NCBI GenBank assembly: GCA_017545905.1
Contig: JAFWXL010000059.1
Span: 1 to 38,555, forward strand
Direction: 5' to 3'
Length of the DNA: 38,555 nt
DNA from: Clostridia bacterium
Lineage (GTDB): Bacteria; Bacillota; Clostridia; Christensenellales; Aristaeellaceae
The position numbers were made by a program, and so were the translations under genes. Shown here one piece after another: positions 24,311 to 33,700 of this stretch (the stretch's first letter is position 1; each line of letters opens with the position of its first letter). Below the pieces are notes generated by a model. It was not told the DNA's origin and made no database searches. It was given only the letters and a program-made list of their open reading frames with translations.

Positions 24311-24504
24311 CTCGGCGTCATGCCGACAGGTGGATATCTGTCTTCGCCTTCAGGGCACAAAAAGGCAAATTCAATCATATTCAGTATTCGCGTTTTCCCT
24401 GTGAATTCCTGCACGGCAGAGAAAAAACCTTCCTTATATGCACATGCCTGCGTGCATGCGTGCAGGCCGCGGCTTCCGGGCGGTATGACTGTGCAGAAAG
24501 CGCC

Positions 24505-24533
24505 TTGAGAATCGCAGGGGCGTATGATATAAT
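24505..24533 (+). promoter_or_regulatory. Promoter of the GntR gene
   Basis: TTGAGA (24505-24510), a 17-base spacer and TATAAT (24528-24533). CAGAT recurs four times right after it (24534-24562), a possible autoregulatory operator. Confidence 0.65.
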
Positions 24534-24624
24534 CAGATCATCAGATGGTCAGATAACAGATCAATTCATCATGCTGGTATCGCAGGGCGGGAGAATATGC
24601 TGCCCGTGCGGGAAAGGATGTAAA

Positions 24625-25329
24625 ATGGACACGGTCAGAAAGCCGCGCAAGCTGCCCGAGCAGATTGCCGACAAGCTCAGAGAGATGATCATTCAGGAAG
24701 AGATGAAGACCGGAAGCAAGCTGCCGGCGGAGGCGGAGCTGATGGCGCGCTTCGGGGTAAGCCGATCCACGGTGCGCGAGGCGGTCAAGATCCTGCAGAC
24801 GGAGCATATCGTCGATATCCGTCAGGGACAGGGCACGTTCCTGTGTGCGATGCCGGGCCTGGCGGATGATCCGCTGGGGCTGCGCTTTGCCGATCAGGAG
24901 GAGCTCATCGCCCAGCTGCTGGAAACCCGTTTGCTCATCGAGCCCAGCGTTGCGGCGCTGGCTGCAGGCCGCAGAACGCAGCGGCAGCTGCAGGAGATGA
25001 AGCTGCTGCTGGATAAAATGGACAATGCATATCTGCACGGGGACAATTACACGCCCTATGACGCACAGTTCCATTCTGTGATTGCCAAGTGTACGGGTAA
25101 CGACGTCATCATGCGCCTGCTGCCCACGATTCATGAATCCATCAGCGCGGGCTATCAGCATACCCGCCGTGTGGAGGGCAGCTATCAGCGTGCCAGCCAG
25201 TGCCATCTGGAGCTTTACCGCGCGATCATGGACGGCGACGCCGACCGCGCGCGTCTTGCGGCGCAGCGCCACATGGTGCAGACCATGCACGATTCGGGCG
25301 TTGAAGTGCCGGCTGCGCTTACGCGATAA
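24625..25329 (+). CDS. GntR-family regulator with FCD domain
   Basis: 234 residues. The winged HTH at about 8-75 shows LPEQIADKLREMI, LPAEAELMARFGVSRSTVREAVKIL and IRQGQGTFL. An all-helical FCD sensor domain covers about 95-225 (ETRLLIEPSVAALAAGRRT, DAQFHSVIAKCTGND). FadR-type regulators of this kind respond to organic or sugar acids. The ligand is not deducible. The start at 24625 has GGAAAGGA upstream. trmO follows a few bases after the stop. Confidence 0.9.
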   Translation: MDTVRKPRKLPEQIADKLREMIIQEEMKTGSKLPAEAELMARFGVSRSTVREAVKILQTEHIVDIRQGQGTFLCAMPGLADDPLGLRFADQEELIAQLLETRLLIEPSVAALAAGRRTQRQLQEMKLLLDKMDNAYLHGDNYTPYDAQFHSVIAKCTGNDVIMRLLPTIHESISAGYQHTRRVEGSYQRASQCHLELYRAIMDGDADRARLAAQRHMVQTMHDSGVEVPAALTR

Positions 25330-25341
25330 GGGGATATGATC

Positions 25342-26013
25342 ATGAAGATCATCGCCCGCATTCACTGTGATTTCAAGGAGAAATTCGGCATTCCGCGCCA
25401 GAGCGGCCTCGTGCCGCAGACGAGGGCGAGGATTGTCTTTGAGCCGGAATACCGCAATCCCGACGCGCTGCGCGGCATCGAAACGTATTCGCATCTGTGG
25501 CTGATCTGGGCATTTTCAAAGGCGGAGCGCGACAGCTGGTCGCCCACGGTGCGCCCGCCGAGGCTGGGCGGCAATACGCGCCTTGGCGTATTCGCCACAC
25601 GCTCGCCGTTCAGGCCGAATGCCATCGGGCTTTCCAGCGTCACGCTTGAGGAGGTCATCCTCCATTCGCCGGACGGGCCCGTGCTCGTGGTTGGCGGCGC
25701 GGACCTGCTCGACGGCACGCCGATCTACGATATCAAGCCCTATCTGCCTTATGTGGACAGCCATCCGCAGGCCCGCGGCGGCTTCACGGAAAGGACGGCG
25801 GATTATGCGCTTGAGGTCGTCTTCCCGGATGATCTGCTTGCGCGGATTGACGAAGAAAAGCGCGGGGCGCTGCTCGGCGTGCTCGCCGGCGATCCAAGGC
25901 CGTCGTATCAGCATGATCCGTCGCGCGTGTACGGCGTGCGCTATGCGCAGCATAATGTCAGATTTACCGTGGACGGCGGTACGCTCACCGTCGTGGACGT
26001 CATACAGGAATAG
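25342..26013 (+). CDS. trmO: tRNA (N6-threonylcarbamoyl-A37) methyltransferase TrmO
   Basis: About 223 residues of the TrmO/TsaA family. It shows KFGIPRQSGLVP, FEPEYRNPDALRGIE, SHLWLIWAF, LGVFATRSPFRPNAIGLS and DGTPIYDIKPYLPYVDS. This S-adenosylmethionine-dependent enzyme methylates t6A at position 37 of tRNA. The internal ATG at 25342 is chosen because AAGGGG lies 8 bases before it. It shares a transcript with the GntR gene and ends at a strong terminator. Confidence 0.9.
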   Translation: MKIIARIHCDFKEKFGIPRQSGLVPQTRARIVFEPEYRNPDALRGIETYSHLWLIWAFSKAERDSWSPTVRPPRLGGNTRLGVFATRSPFRPNAIGLSSVTLEEVILHSPDGPVLVVGGADLLDGTPIYDIKPYLPYVDSHPQARGGFTERTADYALEVVFPDDLLARIDEEKRGALLGVLAGDPRPSYQHDPSRVYGVRYAQHNVRFTVDGGTLTVVDVIQE

Positions 26014-26042
26014 CCTTCTCAGTCACGGCATGCGCCGTGCCG

Positions 26043-26066
26043 GCTCTCCCTTCAGGGAGAGCTTTT
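26043..26066 (+). terminator. Terminator of trmO
   Basis: GCTCTCCC-TTCA-GGGAGAGC followed by TTTT. Confidence 0.85.
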
Positions 26067-26073
26067 ATATTGC

Positions 26074-26101
26074 AAAAAAAGCTCTCCTTTTATGGAGAGC
26101 T
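26074..26101 (-). terminator. Terminator of the helicase gene, overlapping its stop codon
   Basis: AGCTCTCC and GGAGAGCT around six bases, with a 7-T run on the minus strand. The stop codon (26092-26090) lies in the loop. Confidence 0.8.
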
Positions 26102-28393
26102 GTCGCGAAATGACTGAGAGGTCATACTAAGCGCGCTGCCTGCCAGCGTGCCGGAAAGCAGCGCGCGGATGCCCGCATAGCGGTAGCGGCTGTCGATCAG
26201 AAGAAGCGTACCCGTGTCGCTTGTCGTTCGGATAAGCCGACCTGCTGCCTGAATGACGCGGATCATCCCCGGCAGCGTCATGCACAGGTAAAAGCCGTCC
26301 TCGCCGATGGAATCGTAATACGCCTGCATGGCCTTCAGCTTTTCATCCGGCTGCGGCAGGCCGGTGGATACAATGATCACATTTTTGAGCCTGTCGCCCG
26401 GCAGATCGATACCCTCGGAAAACGCGCCGCCCAGCACGGCAAGGAGGATCACGCGCTCTTTTCCCTCAAACAGCGAGAGAATCGCGTTTTTCTCCTCTTC
26501 CTTCATGCCGCGTGTCTCGCGGATCATGCCGGACAGCGTTTCAAGCGAATCATCTATGCCCAGCAGCAGCTCTGCGATGCGCGCCATGTACGAATAGGAG
26601 GGGAAAAAGACAATCGTATTGCCGCTGTGCGCCGTCAGATGCGCATGGATTGCCTGTGCGACCTGAGGCGCGGTCTTCTCGCGGCTGGCGTAGCGGATGT
26701 CGACGGGCGCGACAGAGGCGCTCAGCTGCGAGGGATCAAACGGCGAGGGCAGGAACAGGCAGGCGTCGCCCTCCTCGCTGCCCAGCATCTTCTTTGCTGC
26801 GTCAAACGGCGCAAGCGTCGCGGAGAAATACACCGTTCCGCGGGCGCGCTTTGTCGCCTCCAGAATTTCTCTGGCCGCGCTGAGGAGCACGAGTTCGATC
26901 TTTGCATGTTTTTCTCCGCCGGATGCGATGAGCGCATAGCGTTCGTCAAACCTGTCCGCGGCAAAGAGATAGCCCGCCGCGAGGGAAAAACTGTCCATCG
27001 CCACAGCGCCCGCGCCGAGTGCAAGCTGCTCGCCCGCCGCTTCGCGTACGCGCTCCAGCGTCCTGCAAATCGCCTCAGGAGGCGCTGTAAGGGCAGAAAA
27101 GTTCTCCTGTGCGGCGATATCCTTCATCGCGCGGATCGCGTCTGTGAGCGCCCTGTAAAGCCTGCCCTTGCGGCCCAGCTGACGTCCGGCTTCGCGGCGC
27201 AGCGCTTTGAGCGCATCCAAAGAGAGCTCAGATGAATATGCATCCCGCACGCGTGGGGCAAGCTGGTGCGCCTCGTCCACCAGCAGGCTTGCGCCGCCGG
27301 TACACTGCACAAGCCGGTCCATCTTCACCAGCGGATCAAAGACATAGTTGTAATCGCATACAGCCACATCCGAAAGCGCGGCGATTTCCAGCGATAATTC
27401 AAACGGGCAGACGCTATGCCTTGCGGCAAGGCGGGCGATATCCTCGCGCCCGAGCACGCGCATGGACAGCGCCTGCTCAAGCGCCATGGGCAGCCTGTCA
27501 TAGAAGCCCGATGCAAGCGGGCAGACATCCGGCCGGCAGTCGCGCATTTCCCTCGGACAGATCTTGTCCTTGGCGGTGATCTCTGTGGTCAGCACCGAGG
27601 CGCCTGCGCGCACGAGCCGGTCCATCGCGTCCAGCGCGCTGCGCCTGCCTGTCGTGCGCGCGGCGAGGAATACGGCGCGCTGGCATCTGCCCTCGCCAAT
27701 GGCGCGCAGCGCGGGATAGAGTGCGGCCATCGTCTTGCCGATGCCCGTGGGCGCCTGCGCAAAGAGACGCTTTTTTTCGCGCAGGGCGACATATACATTG
27801 GCGGCAAACCTGCGCTGGCCTTCGCGGTATGCGTCAAAGGGGAAGGGCAGCGTGCTCAGCGAGGCGTCGCGCGATATGCGCCTTGCGAGCTTCTTTTCTT
27901 CCCATGCGGCGGCGGCGGCGCACAGGGTATTGAATTCTTCCATGAGCTCGCCGGCGGTTCTTATTTCCTCGTAGACGGCGAGCTCGCGTCCCTTTGCATC
28001 CACATACAGAACGCGCAGTGTGACGCGCTGCATCTGTTCGCTGGATGCTAGCATGTGGCCGTACATCGCAGCCTGCGCCCTGTGCGCAGGGATGAGCGGC
28101 TGTTTTTCGCCGCCGAGCTTGATTTCTTCAATCACGGTCATGCCGCCCTCGCGCTCAAAGACGCCGTCGGCGCGCCCCGTGACATGCAAAATCAGCGCTT
28201 TCCCTTCGTAGTTAGCGGAAAGCGCCGTTTCTTTGCGGTATCCTGTTTCCAGCGCGCTGCTTTGGCGCGCGCGATGGGCGATTGCGCCCTCCTGCATGCG
28301 CTGCATGCCCGCGCCTGAGGGGATCAGATCGCTCTCATGAAGCGTCGTTTCCACAACTGCGCGCACGCTGATGCGGATGGTCTGGCGGCTCAT
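26090..28393 (-). CDS. XPD/DinG-type helicase with N-terminal PD-(D/E)XK nuclease domain
   Basis: 767 residues. The N-terminal part shows TGRADGVFE (D76) and EEIK (E90, K92), a RecB/Cas4-like nuclease core. The helicase has Walker A APTGIGKT at 214-221, four Cys at 279, 286, 291 and 329 for a likely iron-sulfur cluster, DEAH at 373-376, and late motifs GGAFSEGIDLPGD and QAAGRLIRT. It belongs to the XPD/DinG superfamily 2 group, likely acting in DNA repair near the replication genes. The start at 28393 has GGAGG upstream and an ATGA overlap with the preceding gene. The nuclease fusion is known in some Firmicutes. Confidence 0.88.
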   Translation of the reverse strand: MSRQTIRISVRAVVETTLHESDLIPSGAGMQRMQEGAIAHRARQSSALETGYRKETALSANYEGKALILHVTGRADGVFEREGGMTVIEEIKLGGEKQPLIPAHRAQAAMYGHMLASSEQMQRVTLRVLYVDAKGRELAVYEEIRTAGELMEEFNTLCAAAAAWEEKKLARRISRDASLSTLPFPFDAYREGQRRFAANVYVALREKKRLFAQAPTGIGKTMAALYPALRAIGEGRCQRAVFLAARTTGRRSALDAMDRLVRAGASVLTTEITAKDKICPREMRDCRPDVCPLASGFYDRLPMALEQALSMRVLGREDIARLAARHSVCPFELSLEIAALSDVAVCDYNYVFDPLVKMDRLVQCTGGASLLVDEAHQLAPRVRDAYSSELSLDALKALRREAGRQLGRKGRLYRALTDAIRAMKDIAAQENFSALTAPPEAICRTLERVREAAGEQLALGAGAVAMDSFSLAAGYLFAADRFDERYALIASGGEKHAKIELVLLSAAREILEATKRARGTVYFSATLAPFDAAKKMLGSEEGDACLFLPSPFDPSQLSASVAPVDIRYASREKTAPQVAQAIHAHLTAHSGNTIVFFPSYSYMARIAELLLGIDDSLETLSGMIRETRGMKEEEKNAILSLFEGKERVILLAVLGGAFSEGIDLPGDRLKNVIIVSTGLPQPDEKLKAMQAYYDSIGEDGFYLCMTLPGMIRVIQAAGRLIRTTSDTGTLLLIDSRYRYAGIRALLSGTLAGSALSMTSQSFRDSSP

Positions 28394-30666
28394 GCGCGCG
28401 TCCTCCTGCGCAGCAGCGCAAACAGGAGAACAAACCCGGCAGCCGAGGCAAGCGCTGCGGCCTTCCACATCACAGGCGGCTCAAACCATACGCGGATCTG
28501 TGCATGATCCGTATTGGCAATGCCGTAGATACGCACGACATTGTTGCTGCCCATGGATACGCGGCAGGGAATGCCGTCGGCCTCGGCCTGATAGCCGGGG
28601 TAATAGAGCAGCGGCACCTCAAGGCTGGCAAGCCCGTCGGGCGCATCAATGACAAAAGACAGATTCGTGCCCTGCTTTTTGTAATCCGATACCGTGCAGG
28701 CGGACGCGCCTACTGCGACGATTTCACCAGGCCTGAGCGCGCTCTTTTCCGTGCCCTCGTAGATGTATTCGTACTGACCGATGCGCGTATCGCAGTAGTC
28801 CTCCCTGCCAAGCAGCGGCACATCCTGCACGACGGACTGCATGCTGTATCCGGCAAAGACCACGCACAGCGCCGCGATCAGGCACAGCGCCTGCGTGCGG
28901 TGCTGCTCATCGCGCATATAGCCCCATGCACCGGCGAAGGCGAGAAGCGGTGCGGCTGCGCCCACCAGCCGCCACGGATACTGAATCTGCTGGAAGAAGG
29001 CGGAATAGCGTCTGGGCAGCGCGCACAGCCATGCCCACGGGAATGCCTGCGTGGACAGAATCAGAAGCAAAGCGCCCAGAAGCAGGAAGACGAGGCAGAG
29101 CCTGTCGCATCTGTCCTGCGCGTGCGCGCGGCTGTACAGGCGGATAAGCAGGATTGCGCAGCCCAGCACGATCGCCAGACCCGGCACCACGCCGACACTG
29201 TAGGAAAAGTCCATCGCTTCATAGACCAGATCTTTCGCCGCGCCGGGGAATCCGACAAACAGCGCGCCGGGCATGAGGACATGGTCGCCCGCCATCAGTG
29301 CGACGCTGGTGTTGATGCCCGCGCGGGCATAATCCAGAAACGGCACGAGGAAGCACGCGCTCATCAGGATCGTCACGAGCGCCGCCTTCACGCAGGCGAG
29401 AATGCGCCGCGGCTCGCGGATAAGCTTCTTTGCGTCAAGCAGCGCGCACAGGACGCACATGCCTGCGGCAAAGAGCGTGCTGAGCAGATGGCTCAGGAAG
29501 ATGCAGCCCATGGAAAGCGCGAGCAGCGGCCATTTTTTCTCGTCCCTCACAAGCACTTCATACAGCGCCCAGATGAGCAGCGGGAAGAAAATCATGGCAA
29601 GGCTTTCGGCCAGCGCCGCACGGACATAGACATTGGAGATCCGGTAGCTGCACAGCGTGTAGAGCATCATGGCGCCCAGCGCGGTGCGCCTGCTGCCCAG
29701 CACGGCGCGCGCACTGACATAGCACACAGAGGCGCAGGCAAGGTGGATCATCATCTCAAACACACATACGCTTGCGGCAAGCGACACGCCGAGATTGCGC
29801 ATGATCGCGGGAATATACAGGAAAAGCTCCGGATAGAACTGCGGCGCGGCATAGCCGTAGCCCAGCAGCGTTGAGGCATGGATGGCCACAGGAAACTGGC
29901 CTGCGCGAAGGCCTGCGGCGACGCCCTCGATGCGGTTGAGGTGGAAGAACAGGTCGTGTCCGTCGAATATGCCGCGCCACATCAGCGGCATAGAGGCAAA
30001 CGCAGCCGTCAGCACGATGATCATTGCGTCGCGGCGGCGCAGCGCGCCCTCGGGGCTCCTGTCCCATGCGAGCACGAGAAGCACGGTGAGCACAGCGCCG
30101 GCAAGCAGCGCATACGCCGCCAGATCGCGCGAAAATATGCCTGCGCCTGTCTTGTGTACGGTAATATCGTGAATTGCAGCGCCGCTTGGCAGGTCGCAGG
30201 CAAAGGCGACCTGCTCGCAGGAATCCGTGAGGGTGAAGGAAAACACAGCGGTCTTTTCAAAAGCGTCGAGCACGGCATGATCATCCCGGATAAAGGGCTG
30301 CCTGAGCGCGCTGACCGCATAGATATCGACGTCTTCGGGAGAGGCATAGGAGATTGTCGCCTCATAGCTGCCCCACATCAGGTTCAGGCCGAGCTCTGCG
30401 TCCACGGCGGGCTGGGTCATGGGCGCGCCGGCATACTGATCCTCGGAGGTCCACTGTCCGCTGCGGGCGAGCACTCTCTCCCTTTCCTGATCCATGGCCT
30501 GCTGCGCCGCCGCTTCGCGTGCGTCGGCTGTTTCGCGGGTCATGAGCACATGGGACAGCGCTTCTCCGGAGAAGCGCCATGTATATTCGTCCCTGTCCGT
30601 GTAGACAAAGACGAGCACGATCAGGCACAGCCACAGCGCTGCAATGCTCCATACCTTCTTGATCAT
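28390..30666 (-). CDS. Large membrane protein with PTPS-related domain
   Basis: 758 residues: N-terminal transmembrane anchor, an outside region of about 150 residues, then about 12 hydrophobic segments and a C-terminal beta-rich region before a last transmembrane segment. FDGHDLFFHLNRIEGVAAGL, ASTLLGYGYAAPQFYPELFL and LCSYRISNVYVRAALAES match the 6-pyruvoyl-tetrahydropterin synthase-related membrane family, which resembles GT-C and YfhO-type proteins. It probably handles a lipid-linked sugar at the membrane. It is coupled to the helicase by an ATGA overlap. Exact function is unknown. Confidence 0.8.
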   Translation of the reverse strand: MIKKVWSIAALWLCLIVLVFVYTDRDEYTWRFSGEALSHVLMTRETADAREAAAQQAMDQERERVLARSGQWTSEDQYAGAPMTQPAVDAELGLNLMWGSYEATISYASPEDVDIYAVSALRQPFIRDDHAVLDAFEKTAVFSFTLTDSCEQVAFACDLPSGAAIHDITVHKTGAGIFSRDLAAYALLAGAVLTVLLVLAWDRSPEGALRRRDAMIIVLTAAFASMPLMWRGIFDGHDLFFHLNRIEGVAAGLRAGQFPVAIHASTLLGYGYAAPQFYPELFLYIPAIMRNLGVSLAASVCVFEMMIHLACASVCYVSARAVLGSRRTALGAMMLYTLCSYRISNVYVRAALAESLAMIFFPLLIWALYEVLVRDEKKWPLLALSMGCIFLSHLLSTLFAAGMCVLCALLDAKKLIREPRRILACVKAALVTILMSACFLVPFLDYARAGINTSVALMAGDHVLMPGALFVGFPGAAKDLVYEAMDFSYSVGVVPGLAIVLGCAILLIRLYSRAHAQDRCDRLCLVFLLLGALLLILSTQAFPWAWLCALPRRYSAFFQQIQYPWRLVGAAAPLLAFAGAWGYMRDEQHRTQALCLIAALCVVFAGYSMQSVVQDVPLLGREDYCDTRIGQYEYIYEGTEKSALRPGEIVAVGASACTVSDYKKQGTNLSFVIDAPDGLASLEVPLLYYPGYQAEADGIPCRVSMGSNNVVRIYGIANTDHAQIRVWFEPPVMWKAAALASAAGFVLLFALLRRRTRA

Positions 30667-30711
30667 CTATTCATACCTCCGACCGGAAAACGGGCATAAT
30701 TTCATATCTAT

Positions 30712-30740
30712 ATCATACCATGCACATGCTTTCTTCGCAA
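30712..30740 (-). promoter_or_regulatory. Promoter of the membrane protein and helicase genes
   Basis: Minus strand TTGCGA (30740-30735), a 17-base spacer and TATGAT (30717-30712), directly after the terminator of the upstream surface-protein gene. Confidence 0.55.
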
Positions 30741-30748
30741 GAAAAAGA

Positions 30749-30770
30749 GACCCATCCGTCAGGATGGGTC
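30749..30770 (-). terminator. Terminator of the SH3-repeat surface protein gene
   Basis: GACCCATCC-GTCA-GGATGGGTC with a TCTCTTTTTCTT tail on the minus strand. Confidence 0.85.
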
Positions 30771-30783
30771 CCTGTTCTTGATT

Positions 30784-33700
30784 TTACGCTTCAGGGTTCG
30801 TCGGCGGGCGGCGGCGGCGGCGCGGCGCGCTGCCTGCTTCGTCGCCGTCATAGACGGGCGCCTGCGGTGCAGACGGAGCCTTGGGGGCGACCGGCGGCTG
30901 CGGAGCGACCGGAGCCTTGGGCACAGCCGGGGCCTTGGGCGCAACCGGCGGCTGCGGCGCGACCGGAGCCTGCGGCGCTCTGGGGGCGGACGGTCTGGCA
31001 TACGGGGATGCATCGCCGGTCTTCATGTAGGAAGGCTTCTGCATCTGCACGCCTGCCGGAGCCTTGGGCGCATGCTGCGCGCCCGGGATGACGGTGGAGG
31101 TCGGTGCGGAGTTCTTGGCACGCTGGCGCTGCATGTTCAGCTGGGCCTCGCGCATCTCGGTTTCTTCGTCCTCGTCTTCCTCGTCCTCTTCCTCCTCGGC
31201 CCTGCGGCGGTAGACATATACGCCGTAGACAGCCGCAGCAATCACAACCAGAAGACCGCCGATCACGAACGGCCACACGCCCATACCGCTGTCCTGCTCC
31301 TCAACTGGCGCTGCGGTCGGCAGCGGGGCTGCGGTGGGAACCGGGGTAGCGCCGGTGTCATAGGTTACGCCGTACTGAGCAAACGCGCCGTCTGCAGTGG
31401 CAAATTCGACGATGTATTCGCCTGCCTCAGGCAGTGTGACGTTCATCTGGAAGCGGCCGTCCTTGTCAGAGATGGCCTGCCCGACGGTGCGCTTCACCGT
31501 CTGCGCGCTTTCGGCGATCGCAGGCGCGATCAGGTTCATGCCGATGACAGCAGGCTGGGTCGTCTTCGCCTCAACATTGACTGTAGCGGTGACGGTGGTG
31601 TAGGCCTTGGTCTTGCCGTAGACCGTGAAGGAGGCCTCGCTGGTGAGCGCCGGCACGTTGCTTACCGTGATATCGCCGCTGGAGCGGATGAGCGCAGCGG
31701 GTTTCTCTGGCGGCACAGGGGTCGGCGTGGCGTTCGGATCCGGGGTGGCGGTCGCGTAGAGCGGCATGCCCTGAATCACGTTGTTCGTCCAGCTGTTGTC
31801 CACAGGAATGAGATCCTGCAGCTGGGAGCCGTTGATGACGATATCGGTATTGTTGTTCTTGTTGGGGGTGGTGCTCACGCCCGGTCTGGAGGTCTGCTGC
31901 GCCTGCTCCATCTGCTCCCTGAAGTGCTCTTCAAGCTCGGCAATGGTCAGCATCTGCGCCATATCGCTGCGGATATAGCCCTCGCTGCCGTTATGAATCA
32001 CCTGATACCAGGTATAGGTGCCGTCGTATTCGCTGCCCAGAACAAGCAGAAGCGTGCCCTGAGCGATGCGGTCAAGCGACGTGCCGGAGGAGGACGGCGT
32101 GCGGCGCAGGTTCACCTTGTCCTTGATGAGCTTGGCGTATGCGCTGGTGGAATCCGGGCCGACGGGTTCCGGCGTCACAATGGGCATCGGGGTCGGCGTG
32201 GCGAGCTCGGCCTCAAGCTGGGCCAGATAATCCGCTGTCTCCTGTTCGCCCATCGGGCGCACGAGATCGGCACGGATGTAGCCCCACTGTCCGCTGTGCT
32301 GCGCCAGATACCACAGCATGCCGTCGGCGGCAACCTGGCTCTGGAAGAGGAAGACCACGGTCTCCTCGTCAAGGATTGTCTGCAGATAGGCGTTGGGGTC
32401 AGGATTGCCGCGTAGCGGCGTGCCGTCGCTGATGACGCGGGCATAGAGCTCCAGGCGCTGCGGCGCGGGGGTCGCAGTCGGCTCCGGCGTGGCGGTCGGC
32501 TCAAGCGTCGGGGTCGGGGTCGCCTTGGCGGCTTCGATGGCGGCCAGATAGGCGGCCTGTTCCTCCTCGTCCATCAGGCGTATGTTGTCAGCGAGGACCC
32601 AGCCCCACTGACCGTCGTACTGGATCAGCATCCACAGTTCGCCATGGGTATTGATCTCGCTGCGCATCGCATAGACAACGCTGTCCAGTGCAATTTCGCT
32701 CTGCAGATAGGCGTCCATGGTCGGGTTGCTGCGCAGCTGTGTATTGTCCGTGATTACCACGCCGTAGCGCTCCAGCTCCTGCGGCGCAGGGGTAGAGGTC
32801 GGCTCAGCCGTGGGCTCGGCAGTCGGCTCGGCCGTGGGTTCAGCCGTGGGCCCGGCGGTCGGTTCAGTCGTCGGTTCCGGCGTGACTTCCGGCACGATCA
32901 ACTCCGGATAATTGGGATCGGTTGCCTCCGGCAGCACGGCCTCGCCCCTGTCGGGCGCGGTCTCCGGATCATCGATGGAAGCGATGTACTCGGCTTCCTC
33001 GCGCACGCCCATCAGCTCGACATACTCGGCCATCACATAGCCTTCGGCGCGGTCGGTGCGCACGTGGCACCAGTCGGCCTCCATGCTCATGACCCACAGC
33101 ACGGTACCCTGTTCCATGTTGTAGATGCGGTCGGCCTTCTTGCTGGGCTCCTTACGCAGGCCGACCTGACGGCCGGTGTTGCGTCCGTAGTGGTAGATAT
33201 CGCCGTCGGCGAGCTCCTGCGGCGTATCCGGAATGACCTCAATTTCAGGTTCGGTTTCTTTGTCATCGCCGGTTTCGGGCGCTTCGGGCACGGGGGTTGC
33301 ATTGTCGCTGGGAACCGGGGGCAGCGTTTCGGTCGGCTTCACGATATTCTGCTCGGCGGTCTCGCGGGTGACCTCTTCCAGCTTGGCGGCTTCGATGTAG
33401 CCGGTCTCGTCGTTGTTCATGTTGCGCACGAGGTACCAGCCGCTGCCGGCGCCGTCGAGCTTCACGTCAAGGATCTCCAGCGGAGTAGGACCGGTGAGCA
33501 TCGGGATGCTGCCGCTCTGCGGCATGCCGCCGGCGGGCTCTTCACGCAGGACGATGGCCACGTCGTTTTCCTGAGCGATGGACATCGCATACGCCGGGAA
33601 GACGGTGATCAGACCGGACATATCCGGCACGGTCGGTTCGGCGGGGGTGATTTCCTGCCCGTTGTTATCCGTCTCACCGGAGATTTCTTCGGAATTCTCT

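Noticed and set aside
24136-24414. 92-codon N-terminal extension of DnaN
   Set aside because: Clamp proteins start at MRFxC-like residues, and GGAGG lies just before 24135. The extension reads through non-coding DnaA-box DNA.
24244-24624. N-terminal extension of the GntR protein by 127 codons
   Set aside because: The extension crosses the DnaA-like boxes and the promoter, has low coding quality, and the usual GntR start with a ribosome binding site is at 24625.
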